Of a stretch of 64,000 nucleotides of DNA, positions 7,562-14,750 are shown one piece after another (within the stretch, counting starts at the first letter, position 1; each line of letters starts with the position of its first letter). Source of the DNA: Sphingomonas sp. Lineage in GTDB: Bacteria; Pseudomonadota; Alphaproteobacteria; Sphingomonadales; Sphingomonadaceae. The stretch is taken from NCBI RefSeq assembly GCF_004799495.1, contig NZ_SSMY01000008.1, positions 62,001 through 126,000 on the forward strand. The letters run 5' to 3'. The position numbers and the translations under genes are program-made. The notes beneath the pieces were generated by a model that saw only the letters and a list, made by a program, of their open reading frames with translations, searched no databases and was not told where the DNA came from.

Positions 7562-8101
7562 CAGCGCGCGCACCGCCTCTAGCGTCAGGCGGACGTGGTC
7601 GGCGGCGTTCAGGTCCGAATGGACGTAGCGGATCGTCCCATCGCGCGCGATGACGTAGCTCGTGCGGTTGGTGACGGCGCGCAGTTGTTTGGTCTCGACG
7701 TCGGGCACCATGCGGCCAAGATCGACATCATACGCCTTCACCACGCGCGGCCCGGCGCTCGCCACCGCGAACTTGCCCGCGCACTTTTCCTTGCTGAACT
7801 TCGTGAGCCGCTCGACCGTGTCGGTCGACATACCGATCACGGTCGCGCCCGCCGCCTGGAATTGCGGCACGGCCTCGGAGAAATCGTGCGCTTCCTGATT
7901 GCACCCGCCGGTGTATGCCGCCGGGAAGAAATAGAGCACGACCGGCCCTTTTTTGAGCTGCTGCGACAGCGTCAGCTTGAACACCTGGCCGTCGATCGCA
8001 CCGCGCGTGGTGAAATCGGGTGCCTTGGCGCCGGGCGACAGCGCGGCGAGCGCGGGAACGGCGGCGAACGCGAGCGGAAGCGCGAGAAAGCGAAGGCGCA
8101 T
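7556..8101 (-). CDS. Exported peroxiredoxin (BCP/AhpC-TSA family)
   Basis: A thiol peroxidase reducing peroxides, probably periplasmic: residues 1-20 are a signal peptide (MRLRFLALPLAFAAVPALAA). The peroxidatic motif is FFPAAYTGGCNQEAHDF with C67; C107 is the only other cysteine and could be the resolving one, giving an atypical two-cysteine enzyme. The family motif PxxxTxxC is present, but the residue after the cysteine is N rather than the usual T. APDFTTRG and VIGMSTD complete the thioredoxin-like fold. It is divergent from the hisN-like gene by 68 bp. Confidence 0.9.
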   Translation of the reverse strand: MRLRFLALPLAFAAVPALAALSPGAKAPDFTTRGAIDGQVFKLTLSQQLKKGPVVLYFFPAAYTGGCNQEAHDFSEAVPQFQAAGATVIGMSTDTVERLTKFSKEKCAGKFAVASAGPRVVKAYDVDLGRMVPDVETKQLRAVTNRTSYVIARDGTIRYVHSDLNAADHVRLTLEAVRALK

Positions 8102-8169
8102 GACGACTCTCCCTATATGGTCGCGACGCTTTCTAGACCCGCGCGTTCCACGCGGCTAGGGGCACCACG

Positions 8170-8952
8170 ATGCGGATCACCGACGCCGATATCGCGCTCG
8201 CGGAAGCGCTTGCCGATGCCGCCGGGGCGGCGATCCGGCCGTATTTTCGAAGCGGTTTCGACGTCGAGACCAAGGACGACCAATCGCCGGTAACGATCGC
8301 CGACCGCGCGGCGGAACAGGCGATGCGCGCATTGCTCGCCGCCGAAGCGCCGCGCGACGGGATCGCCGGCGAGGAATTCGGCACCAGCGAAGGGTCGACC
8401 GGGCGGCAATGGGTGCTCGATCCGATCGACGGGACGCGCGCGTTCATCGCCGGGCGACCGCTGTTCGGCACGCTGATCGCGCTGGTGATCGACGGCTGGC
8501 CCGCGATCGGGGTGATAGACCAGCCGATCCTCAAGGAACGCTGGGTCGGCGCGGTCGGGAGGCCGACCTTGTTCAACGGCACGCCCGCCGCGACGCGCGC
8601 CTGCCGCGACCTCAAGGACGCGCTGCTCGCCACGACCTCGCCCGCCTGTTTCGGCGACAGCGAGCTCCACGCGTTCGAGCATCTCGACGCCGCGGTGCGC
8701 TCGACCATCCTCGGCGGCGATTGCTACAATTACGGCGCGGTCGCGTCGGGCCATCTCGACATCGTCGTCGAAAGCCAGCTCAAGCTTCACGACTTCGCCG
8801 CGCTCGTTCCGGTGGTCGAGGGCGCGGGCGGGCGGATGTGCGACTGGGCGGGCGACCCGCTGACCGCGACGAGCGCGGGCGACGTCATCGCGGCGGGCGA
8901 TCCCGCACGGATCGACGATATTCTCGACGCGTTAGCGTGCCGCGGGCACTGA
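8170..8952 (+). CDS. hisN: Inositol-monophosphatase family phosphatase, probable histidinol-phosphatase
   Basis: A Mg-dependent phosphomonoesterase. Metal ligands are in GEEFG (E68, E69) and DPIDGT (D84, D87), with the C-terminal ligand in LKLHDFAALVPVVEGAGG. The run GTRAFIAGRPLFGTLIAL is typical of the histidinol-phosphatase branch found in alphaproteobacteria and actinobacteria, so I favour histidinol phosphate, the penultimate step of histidine synthesis, over inositol phosphate or CysQ. No other his gene is nearby, so context does not help. The gene ends one base from the stop of the DUF3667 gene. Confidence 0.85.
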   Translation: MRITDADIALAEALADAAGAAIRPYFRSGFDVETKDDQSPVTIADRAAEQAMRALLAAEAPRDGIAGEEFGTSEGSTGRQWVLDPIDGTRAFIAGRPLFGTLIALVIDGWPAIGVIDQPILKERWVGAVGRPTLFNGTPAATRACRDLKDALLATTSPACFGDSELHAFEHLDAAVRSTILGGDCYNYGAVASGHLDIVVESQLKLHDFAALVPVVEGAGGRMCDWAGDPLTATSAGDVIAAGDPARIDDILDALACRGH

Positions 8953-8953
8953 C

Positions 8954-10024
8954 CTATTCCATCAGCCCGAGGCCGAGCAGCAACAACGCGAACAGCGTCA
9001 GCGTGATCGTTCCGAACAGCATCAGCGCAAAGGTCCGCCACAGCGCCGAGAACCAGTTGAGCGCATAGGTCCCGCGCAGCTGCGCGAACAAATGCACCGG
9101 CGGCGCGAACGCGATCATCAGGCCATAGCTCCAGCCGGGCGCGCCGATCATCATCAACAGCGTGATTGTGGTCACCAGCAGCATCATGAACGCGAGCGAA
9201 TAGGTCACGAAGATCGCGTGATCGTAGAGCTTGAACTTGCGCCGCCACAGGAAGATCAGCGCGACGAACGGCACCGAGATCGGGATCAGCGCCCAACTGT
9301 ATTTGTACGCCGAAGATTGCAGCTTGTAGAGCGTGAGCTCGGGGTTCTTGTTCGCCTTGCGGATGCCCTCATCGAGCGCCGGCCAGCCGGTGTTGACCTT
9401 ATCGGCCATTTCCTTGCGAATGTCGTTCGGGTTCTGCGTCAGGCCGCGGCGCGCGAGCTGCATTTCCTTGATCGTCGTCTGATAGTCCTCGATATCGCCT
9501 TGGTCGTCCTCGTCGGCCTTGCCTGCGGCGACCCGTTGCTGCGCCTTGACGAGCTGAACCCGTTTTTTGGCGATCTCGCCGTCGAGCTTGGCAAGCCGCT
9601 CGGCGTTGGTCGCGGGCACCGCGGCGAGATCGAGCTCGTTGCCGCCTACCGAGTGAAAGGTCGCGAACATCAGGAAGACGAAGAACAGAAACAAAGCGAG
9701 CGGCGACACGAACCGCGCGCGCTCGCCGTCGATGTAGCGCCGCGTCAACTGGCCCGGATGCGCCACGAGCATCGGGATCGTGCGCCACACCTTGCCTTCG
9801 AAATGGAACACGCCGTGGAGCAGGTCGTGCCCGATCGAGGAGAGCGTTTTGTGGACGTGCCCGTTCTGGCCGCACGCGTGGCAGAAGGCACCGATCAGCG
9901 CGGTCCCGCAATTGAGGCACACGCCGTGCGCGACGCCACCGTTCTCCCCCGCGCGTGGCTCGACCGCCCGGCCCAGCAAGGCGCCAGTCGCGATATCGCC
10001 GGCCGCTTCCATTCCCCCAGTCAT
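8954..10024 (-). CDS. DUF3667 membrane protein with N-terminal zinc ribbon
   Basis: A 356-residue membrane protein of the DUF3667 family. It opens with a zinc ribbon (CLNCGTALIGAFCHACGQ, two CxxC pairs, about 34-51), then the family core HDLLHGVFHFEGKVWRTIPML and PGQLTRRYIDGERARFVSPL. A first helix (ALFLFFVFLMFATFHS) is followed by a hydrophilic, largely helical insert of about 130 residues (LAKLDGEIAKKRVQLVKAQQ), and then further helices near the C-terminus. ATG 10024 was chosen as the first Met of the family-like part; proA diverges 77 bp away. Function of the family is unknown. Confidence 0.85.
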   Translation of the reverse strand: MTGGMEAAGDIATGALLGRAVEPRAGENGGVAHGVCLNCGTALIGAFCHACGQNGHVHKTLSSIGHDLLHGVFHFEGKVWRTIPMLVAHPGQLTRRYIDGERARFVSPLALFLFFVFLMFATFHSVGGNELDLAAVPATNAERLAKLDGEIAKKRVQLVKAQQRVAAGKADEDDQGDIEDYQTTIKEMQLARRGLTQNPNDIRKEMADKVNTGWPALDEGIRKANKNPELTLYKLQSSAYKYSWALIPISVPFVALIFLWRRKFKLYDHAIFVTYSLAFMMLLVTTITLLMMIGAPGWSYGLMIAFAPPVHLFAQLRGTYALNWFSALWRTFALMLFGTITLTLFALLLLGLGLME

Positions 10025-10101
10025 GGCGCGCTGGATAGCATTGGGTGCCCGAAAGGCGATACCGTTTTGGCATGCCGCATAGCCATGATAGCGGGGAAGC
10101 C

Positions 10102-11376
10102 ATGGCAACGATCGTCGATGTCGAACTCGATCCCGTCGCGTTGATCGCGGCGCTGGGCCGCAACGCGCGAGTCGCGGCGGCCACACTCGCGCAAGCCGCG
10201 ACCGCCGACAAAGCGCGCGGGCTGGTCGCGATGGCGCAGGCGATCCGCGACGCCGAGCCCGAAATCCTCGCCGCCAACGACCGCGACATGGCGAGCGCCA
10301 CCGTCGCCGGCCTGTCGAGCGCGATGCTTGACCGGCTCAAGCTCACGCCCGAACGCGTCGCGGCGATGGCCGACGGGGTCGCGACGATCGCTACACTGCC
10401 CGATCCGGTCGGCGACGTGATCGATAGCACGACCTCCGCCAACGGCATCGAACTGTCGCGCGTGCGCGTGCCGATCGGCGTGATCGGGATCGTCTACGAA
10501 AGCCGCCCCAACGTCACCGCCGACGCCGCCGCGCTCTGCCTCGGCGCGGGCAACGCCGCGATCCTGCGCGGCGGATCCGAAGCGGTGATGAGCAACCGCG
10601 CGATCCACGCCGCGATCGCCGCTGGCCTCGCGGATGCCGGGCTGCCGGTCGACGCGGTCCAGCTCGTCCCCGTGACCGACCGCGCCGCGGTCGGCGCAAT
10701 GCTGGCGGGCGAGGGCGTGATCGACATGGTCGTGCCGCGCGGCGGCAAGGGGCTGGTCGCGCGCGTCCAGGCCGAGGCGCGCGTTCCCGTGCTCGCGCAC
10801 CTCGACGGGATCAACCACGTCTTCGTCCACGCCTCCGCCGACCCGGCAATGGCCGAGGCGATCGTCGTCAACGCCAAGATGCGCCGCACTGGAATTTGCG
10901 GCGCGATGGAGACATTGCTGATCGATCGCGCCTATCCGTACGCCGCCGACGTGATCGGCGCGCTGGCGGTCTCAGGCTGCGAGGTGCGCGGCGATGCCGC
11001 GGCGCGCGCGCTGGATTCCACGATCGGCAGCGCCGCCGCGAGCGACTGGGACACCGAATATCTCGAAGCGATCGCTAGCGTCGCGATCGTCGATGGGCTC
11101 GACGGCGCGCTCGCGCACATCGCCGCGCACGGCTCGCACCACACCGACGCGATCGTCGCCGAAGACGCTACGGTCGCCGAAGCCTTCCTCGCCCAAGCCG
11201 ATAGCGCGATCGTGCTGTGGAACGCCTCGACCCAGTTCGCCGACGGCGGCGAGTTCGGGCTGGGCGCGGAAATCGGCATCGCCACCGGGCGCCTCCACGC
11301 CCGCGGCCCGGTCGCGCTCGAAGGGCTGACGACGTACAAATGGGTTGGGCGGGGGACGGGGCAGGTACGACCTTGA
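10102..11376 (+). CDS. proA: Glutamate-5-semialdehyde dehydrogenase (gamma-glutamyl phosphate reductase)
   Basis: Reduces gamma-glutamyl phosphate to glutamate semialdehyde with NADPH, second step of proline synthesis in the cytoplasm. At 424 residues it is full length. Recognisable segments are VPIGVIGIVYESRPNVTADAAALC, the glycine-rich AILRGGSEAV, VDMVVPRGGKGL-type (here IDMVVPRGGK), and NAKMRRTGICGAMETLL with the catalytic cysteine at about residue 266. The start at 10102 follows GCGGGGAAGCC. proB is not in this window. It leads a run of same-strand genes to coq7. Confidence 0.96.
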   Translation: MATIVDVELDPVALIAALGRNARVAAATLAQAATADKARGLVAMAQAIRDAEPEILAANDRDMASATVAGLSSAMLDRLKLTPERVAAMADGVATIATLPDPVGDVIDSTTSANGIELSRVRVPIGVIGIVYESRPNVTADAAALCLGAGNAAILRGGSEAVMSNRAIHAAIAAGLADAGLPVDAVQLVPVTDRAAVGAMLAGEGVIDMVVPRGGKGLVARVQAEARVPVLAHLDGINHVFVHASADPAMAEAIVVNAKMRRTGICGAMETLLIDRAYPYAADVIGALAVSGCEVRGDAAARALDSTIGSAAASDWDTEYLEAIASVAIVDGLDGALAHIAAHGSHHTDAIVAEDATVAEAFLAQADSAIVLWNASTQFADGGEFGLGAEIGIATGRLHARGPVALEGLTTYKWVGRGTGQVRP

Positions 11377-11407
11377 TGCCAGGTGAAACCGCCTTTAGAT
11401 TCGTGAC

Positions 11408-11683
11408 ATGAACAAACCCGGCGCCATTCCTGGGACGATCACGGCTTCGATCGATGCGGAGACGCTCGCGATCGTCGAGCAACTCGCTCAACAGCGCGGT
11501 ATCACCAGCGCTGAATTTGCATCGGAAGCTGTCCGGCGAATCGCGGAAAGCGAAGCTGACTTCCGCGCATTCATCCAGGTCGGCATTGATGCCGCCAACC
11601 GCGGCGATTTAATTCCGCACGAAGAGGTAATGGCGGAACTGGACGCGATGATCGAGAAGCATCGCGCTCGATGTTCCAAATAG
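11408..11683 (+). CDS. Antitoxin, ribbon-helix-helix (ParD-like)
   Basis: A 91-residue probable antitoxin. The N-terminus GTITASIDAETLAIVEQLAQ followed by GITSAEFASEAVRRIAE is a ribbon-helix-helix DNA-binding unit; the C-terminal part (DFRAFIQVGIDAANRGDLIP, then EVMAELDAMIEKHRA) is the acidic, helical toxin-binding tail typical of ParD/RHH antitoxins. It is immediately upstream of, and overlaps by 13 bp, a ParE-type toxin gene, which is the usual order. Together they sit between proA and nadD and look like an acquired cassette, with visibly more A and T than their neighbours. Confidence 0.85.
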   Translation: MNKPGAIPGTITASIDAETLAIVEQLAQQRGITSAEFASEAVRRIAESEADFRAFIQVGIDAANRGDLIPHEEVMAELDAMIEKHRARCSK

Positions 11684-11964
11684 ATTGGACCGGTCCAGCG
11701 CTCGGTGACCTGCGTGAGATCGATGCTTGGCTGGAACGAGAGGCAAGCCCGGAATTTGCTCTGCGAACGCTTGCAACGATCCGCTTCCGGGCACGGTTTC
11801 TGGAAAATTTTCCTCGGGGCGGCCGACCATTTCGTGACGGTTTGCGAATATTGAGGGTGTTCGATACCCCATACCTTATTCGCTACCGCATTTTGACAGA
11901 CACCAGGTCGGTGCAAATCCTGCGCATTCATCACGAGCGTGAGGATTGGCAGATCGAAATCTGA
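11671..11964 (+). CDS. Toxin, RelE/ParE superfamily
   Basis: A 97-residue toxin of the ParE/RelE fold. Signature segments are MFQIDWTGPALGDLREIDAW, the middle TIRFRARFLENFPRGGRPFRDG, the strand LRILRVFDTPYLIRYRI and the last strand VQILRIHHEREDW. ParE members poison gyrase and RelE members cut mRNA; the sequence does not settle which, though the ParD-like partner suggests ParE. Translation is coupled to the antitoxin by a 13 bp overlap. Its TGA stop shares one base with the nadD ATG (TGATG at 11962-11966), so the toxin sits directly on the front of an essential gene. Confidence 0.87.
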   Translation: MFQIDWTGPALGDLREIDAWLEREASPEFALRTLATIRFRARFLENFPRGGRPFRDGLRILRVFDTPYLIRYRILTDTRSVQILRIHHEREDWQIEI

Positions 11965-12587
11965 TGCGCATCGGTCTCCTCGGCGGGTCGTTCAACCCCG
12001 CGCACACCGGGCATCGCGCGATCAGCCTGGCGGCGATCGAGGCGCTGGGGCTCGACCAGGTGTGGTGGCTGGTCTCGCCCGGCAATCCGCTCAAGGACAA
12101 GGCGACCGACATGGCGCCGTTCGCGGTGCGCTTTGCGTCCGCGCGGCGGATGGCGGCGCATGCGCCGATCAAGGTCTCCGCGATCGAGGAACGGCTCGGC
12201 ACGCGCTACACCGTCGACACGCTCGCCAAGCTCCAACGCCTCTATCGCGGGCACGAATTCATCTGGCTGATGGGCGAGGACAACCTCCTCACTTTCGACC
12301 AGTGGAAGGGTTGGCGCCATATAGCGAAGTCGATCCCGATTGCGGTCATCGCGCGGCCCGGCTATGATCATGCCGCCCGGGCGTTTCCCGCTTTGGGTTG
12401 GTTGCGGCGCTTCTTCCGGCCCGTATACCAGGCGAAGAACTGGACGACGTGGAGATTGCCAGCCCTCGTGCTGCTGCGTTTTCGCCCTGATCCGACCTCC
12501 GCAACGCGGCTGCGTGCAGCCGATCCCGGCTGGCAGCGTTTGTATATGCGCCGCCCCCCGGACCACGACCATCCACCCACACCCTAG
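11964..12587 (+). CDS. nadD: Nicotinate-nucleotide adenylyltransferase
   Basis: Adenylates nicotinate mononucleotide in NAD synthesis. The nucleotidyltransferase signature GLLGGSFNPAHTGHRAIS is at the N-terminus (HxGH), with LVSPGNPLK, the GTRYTVDTL loop and LMGEDNLLTFDQWKGW following. The 207-residue protein is slightly short at the C-terminus but complete. I chose ATG 11964 (MRIGLLGG); a start at 11946 would add MADRNL and overlap the toxin gene further. It is followed by rsfS and rlmH, the conserved order. Expression may depend on read-through from the toxin-antitoxin genes. Confidence 0.94.
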   Translation: MRIGLLGGSFNPAHTGHRAISLAAIEALGLDQVWWLVSPGNPLKDKATDMAPFAVRFASARRMAAHAPIKVSAIEERLGTRYTVDTLAKLQRLYRGHEFIWLMGEDNLLTFDQWKGWRHIAKSIPIAVIARPGYDHAARAFPALGWLRRFFRPVYQAKNWTTWRLPALVLLRFRPDPTSATRLRAADPGWQRLYMRRPPDHDHPPTP

Positions 12588-12595
12588 GAACCGAC

Positions 12596-12982
12596 TTGGC
12601 CACATCTCCCAATGCGTACCGTTCGTCCGATGCCGAAAGCGTCGAGGCGCTGCACCAGCTCGTCATGGCAAGCCTCGACGACGATCAGGCGGTCGACACG
12701 ATCTCGATCCCGCTCGCCGGCAAGTCGTCGATCGCCGATCACATGGTGATCGCGAGCGGCCGCTCGACGCGGCAGGTCGCGTCGATGGCGCAGAAACTGG
12801 CGGAAAAGATCAAGGCGGAGACCGGGCGGAGTGCGCGGATCGAAGGCTTGCCGACCGCCGACTGGGTGCTGATCGACGCGGGCGACGTGATCGTCCATCT
12901 GTTCCGTCCCGAGGTCCGGACGTTCTACAATCTCGAACGGATGTGGGCGTTCGGCGACGCGCCGACGCCGCTCGCGCACTGA
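12596..12982 (+). CDS. rsfS: Ribosomal silencing factor RsfS
   Basis: Binds ribosomal protein uL14 and blocks subunit joining during starvation. The 128-residue protein has the family core IADHMVIASGRSTRQVASMA, then EGLPTADWVLIDAGDVIVHLF and the closing RPEVRTFYNLERMW. Its start is unusual: TTG at 12596, preceded by AGGAA with five-base spacing, eight bases after the nadD stop. No ATG or GTG near the expected N-terminus fits better. The position between nadD and rlmH is conserved in many bacteria. Confidence 0.94.
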   Translation: MATSPNAYRSSDAESVEALHQLVMASLDDDQAVDTISIPLAGKSSIADHMVIASGRSTRQVASMAQKLAEKIKAETGRSARIEGLPTADWVLIDAGDVIVHLFRPEVRTFYNLERMWAFGDAPTPLAH

Positions 12983-12996
12983 TATCACCCTCTTCC

Positions 12997-13073
12997 CCGT
13001 TCGTGTCGAGCGTAGTCGAGACACGGCCACGAGCGACGGGTAAGCGTGTATCGACTTCGCTCGACACGAACGG
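12997..13073. repeat. Imperfect inverted repeat, sphingomonad-type intergenic element
   Basis: The left arm (12997-13024, beginning CCGTTCGTGTCGAGCG) and right arm (13046-13073) are inverted repeats of 28 nt with 26 matches, separated by 21 nt. It fills the gap between rsfS and rlmH. The arm resembles short palindromic repeats common between genes in sphingomonad genomes (recalled, not searched). It would form a stable hairpin in the operon mRNA. Confidence 0.75.
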
Positions 13074-13083
13074 AGGTGGATAG

Positions 13084-13506
13084 ATGCTCCTCCATATCAT
13101 CGCGCGGGGACGCATCGGGCGGAGTCCCGAAGCCGAGTTGGTCGACCGCTATCTCAGGCGCGTCGCATGGCCGACGAAAGTCACCGAACTTCCCGATGCC
13201 GGCGGCAAGATGCCGGCCGTCGAGCCGCAGACCAGGATCGTCCTGCTCGACGAGACCGGCGACACGCCGGGATCGGTCGCGTTCGCCGACAAGCTCGGCA
13301 AGTGGCGCGACGACGGGGTGCGCGAGGTGCGCTTCCTGATCGGCGCGGCGGACGGATTTGGCGATGCGGAGCGCAAGGCCGCCGACTGGCTGGTGTCGTT
13401 CGGCCGGCTGACCTGGCCGCACATGCTCGCGCGCGCGATGCTGGCCGAGCAATTGTGGCGCGCGACGTCGATCCTTGCCAATCACCCGTATCACCGCGAA
13501 GGATAG
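13084..13506 (+). CDS. rlmH: 23S rRNA (pseudouridine-1915-N3)-methyltransferase
   Basis: SPOUT-class methyltransferase that modifies helix 69 of 23S rRNA. The 140-residue protein matches the family: MLLHIIARGRIGRSPEAELVDRYLRR at the N-terminus (given here in part, residues 1-20 MLLHIIARGRIGRSPEAELV), the strand IVLLDETGD, VRFLIGAADGFG and the C-terminal trefoil-knot SFGRLTWPHMLARAMLAEQL with ILANHPYHRE. GGAGG precedes ATG 13084. Four bases separate it from the EnvC-like gene. Confidence 0.96.
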   Translation: MLLHIIARGRIGRSPEAELVDRYLRRVAWPTKVTELPDAGGKMPAVEPQTRIVLLDETGDTPGSVAFADKLGKWRDDGVREVRFLIGAADGFGDAERKAADWLVSFGRLTWPHMLARAMLAEQLWRATSILANHPYHREG

Positions 13507-13509
13507 CGT

Positions 13510-14709
13510 ATGCGGTATGCGCTGATCCCCGTCGCCCTCGCCCCGTTCGCGGTGGCGCTGCTGGCGAGCGCGGGGAATGCGCAGACCGATCCGGCGCCCG
13601 AGATCGCCGACCAGCAGCGCCGGCTGGTCGAGGCGCGCGCGCAGTCGCAGGCCGCGGCGGAGCGCGCCGCCAGGCTCGACGCCGCCGCCGATGCCGAGCG
13701 CGATCAGGCCGCCAAGGCATTGGCGCAGGAACAGGCGCTCGCCGCCAAGGTTCAGCAGGCGCAGGCCGATATCGTCGCGGCGACCGCGCGGATCGCGCTG
13801 GTCGACCGGCTGCTGAGCGACCAGCAGGCGACGCTCGCGGTCCAGCAGGGGCCGATCGCCCGCCTCGTGTCGGCGCTCTGCTCGCTTGCGCTGCGCCCGA
13901 GCGCGGTCGCCGTGATGCAGCCCGGGTCGGTCGCCGACCTCGTCCATGTCCGCGCGGTCCTCGGCAGCACCTTGCCCTTGGTCCAGGCGCGCACTGCGGG
14001 GCTACGCGGCGAGCTCGACCGCACGCGCCGGCTGCGCGCCGACGCTTTGCTCGCGGCGCAGAGCCTAACCGACGGGCGGCGGCGATTGGAGAGCAACCGC
14101 GTCGCGCTCGCCCGGCTCGAGGCCGAGCATCGCCTCAAGTCGCAGAACTTCAGTCGCAGCGCGCTCGCCGAGAGCGACCGCGCGATCGGGCTGGGCGAAC
14201 GCGCGCGCGACCTGGTCGACCAGATGCAGGTGACCAGCGACGCCGCGACGACGGGCCGCGCACTCACGCAATTGCCCGGCCCGCTTCCCCGCCCCAAGCA
14301 GCCCGGCGAGATCGCCCCTGCCGCGCTCCCCTGGACAACCGTTTCCGCGCCGTGGCGACTGCCGGTTTCGGGCAAGCTCGTTACCGGGTTCGGAGAGGTG
14401 TCAGACGCCGGCGTGACCTCGCGCGGGCTGACCTTCGCGGTCGCGGGGCAAGCCGACGTGACGGCGCCCGCCGCGGGCAAGGTGGTCTATGCCGGGCGCT
14501 TCCGCGATTACGGCAATGTCGTCATCATCGATCACGGCGGCGGCTGGACGACGTTGGTGTCGGGGCTCGGCGACCTGTCGGTGAAGCTCAACCAAACCCT
14601 CGCCCAAGGCGCCCCGATCGGCACCGCGCAACCCGGCGACGACCGCCGCGTCACCGTCGAGCTGCGCCGCAAGGGCCGCCCGGTGGACCCTGTCGCGCTG
14701 ACCGGCTAA
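13510..14709 (+). CDS. EnvC-like murein hydrolase activator with degenerate LytM (M23) domain
   Basis: A 399-residue periplasmic protein. Residues 1-24 are a signal peptide; about 30-240 are coiled-coil (LVEARAQSQAAAERAARLDA); about 275-399 are an M23/LytM domain. Active-site residues are lost: SRGLTFAV stands where HxG-D normally lies, VSGL replaces the AHL of active enzymes, and VTVELRRKGRPVDP lacks the HxH histidines. This pattern is that of EnvC, which activates cell-division amidases rather than cutting murein. It directly precedes ctpA, an arrangement known in alphaproteobacteria. Confidence 0.87.
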   Translation: MRYALIPVALAPFAVALLASAGNAQTDPAPEIADQQRRLVEARAQSQAAAERAARLDAAADAERDQAAKALAQEQALAAKVQQAQADIVAATARIALVDRLLSDQQATLAVQQGPIARLVSALCSLALRPSAVAVMQPGSVADLVHVRAVLGSTLPLVQARTAGLRGELDRTRRLRADALLAAQSLTDGRRRLESNRVALARLEAEHRLKSQNFSRSALAESDRAIGLGERARDLVDQMQVTSDAATTGRALTQLPGPLPRPKQPGEIAPAALPWTTVSAPWRLPVSGKLVTGFGEVSDAGVTSRGLTFAVAGQADVTAPAAGKVVYAGRFRDYGNVVIIDHGGGWTTLVSGLGDLSVKLNQTLAQGAPIGTAQPGDDRRVTVELRRKGRPVDPVALTG

Positions 14710-14750
14710 ACACTCCTCGACCTCTATCCCCGATCGGACCGCTACCTCCC

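Noticed and set aside
13167..14750. Upstream extension of the ctpA reading frame
   Set aside because: The frame stays open through rlmH and the EnvC-like gene, but these are real genes in other frames; ctpA begins at a signal peptide at 14751.
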